Shown here one piece after another: positions 5,332 to 5,453 of a stretch of DNA of 5,453 nt. Source of the stretch: CAZOHN01 sp964579325 (GTDB lineage: Bacteria > Pseudomonadota > Alphaproteobacteria > Rhodobacterales > Rhodobacteraceae). Within the stretch, counting starts at the first letter, position 1, and every line of letters begins with the position of its first letter. The position numbers and the translations under genes are program-made. The notes beneath the pieces are model-generated. The model was not told the origin of the DNA. It saw only the letters and a list, made by a program, of their open reading frames with translations, and searched no databases. Location of the stretch: contig CAZOHN010000238.1 of the NCBI GenBank assembly GCA_964579325.1, positions 1 to 5,453 of the forward strand, written 5' to 3'.

Positions 5332-5453
5332 CTACCCCTGAAAGATCCGCTGGATGATTTCCGGCCACTTGCTCTGCGGTGGTTCGGGGCGGGGCGGCGG
5401 GTGGTCGCTGAAGAGGGCTTGGACGGCTTTTTTGGCGTTGGCGAGGTCGGTGA
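5332..5453 (-). CDS. C-terminal end of an unidentified protein (runs off the right edge)
   Basis: The reverse strand reads 39 codons without a stop from the window edge to TAG at 5332-5334. The residues end ...DLANAKKAVQALFSDHPPPRPEPPQSKWPEIIQRIFQG. GC-rich codons, the amphipathic helix-like start, a proline-rich linker (PPPRPEPP) and a final short helix look like a real protein tail, and the convergent hairpins beside it fit a gene end. Too little is present to name a family. It could also be a chance open frame, since 39 codons is short in GC-rich DNA. Confidence 0.5.
   Translation of the reverse strand, partial: TDLANAKKAVQALFSDHPPPRPEPPQSKWPEIIQRIFQG

Overview
This is a GC-rich window with C/G-ending codons. 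It looks like the chromosome of an alphaproteobacterium, probably Rhodospirillales-like; this is an impression from the RecO and kynureninase sequences and the codon use, not a search result.

Left part (1-2623). The 5' end of recO runs leftward off the edge. Diverging from it, after a spacer with a strong hairpin repeat, are two rightward genes 10 bp apart that probably form one operon: an aldo/keto reductase with an intact catalytic tetrad, and a full-length kynureninase (kynU) with its PLP lysine. KynU makes anthranilate and alanine from kynurenine. No tryptophan dioxygenase or formamidase is in view.

Middle (2624-3415). About 790 bp have no convincing gene but are unusually rich in ordered repeats. 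They hold five copies of GGGTTCGYTCG at 19-21 bp spacing, three copies of a roughly 20-bp box at exactly 31 bp spacing with a fourth inverted copy, and two nearly concentric inverted-repeat pairs. A second copy of the hairpin repeat seen upstream of the reductase follows. This could be an array of protein-binding sites, an origin-like region, or the ends or remains of a mobile element; the sequence alone does not decide.

Right part (3416-5453). A 610-residue multi-spanning membrane protein of unknown function has a central stretch built on an Ala-hydrophobic dipeptide pattern encoded by degenerate GCN-NTN hexamers. It faces the 3' end of an unknown leftward gene across a short spacer with two hairpins, probably a terminator region. 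No link between the repeat region and the membrane protein can be shown beyond adjacency.
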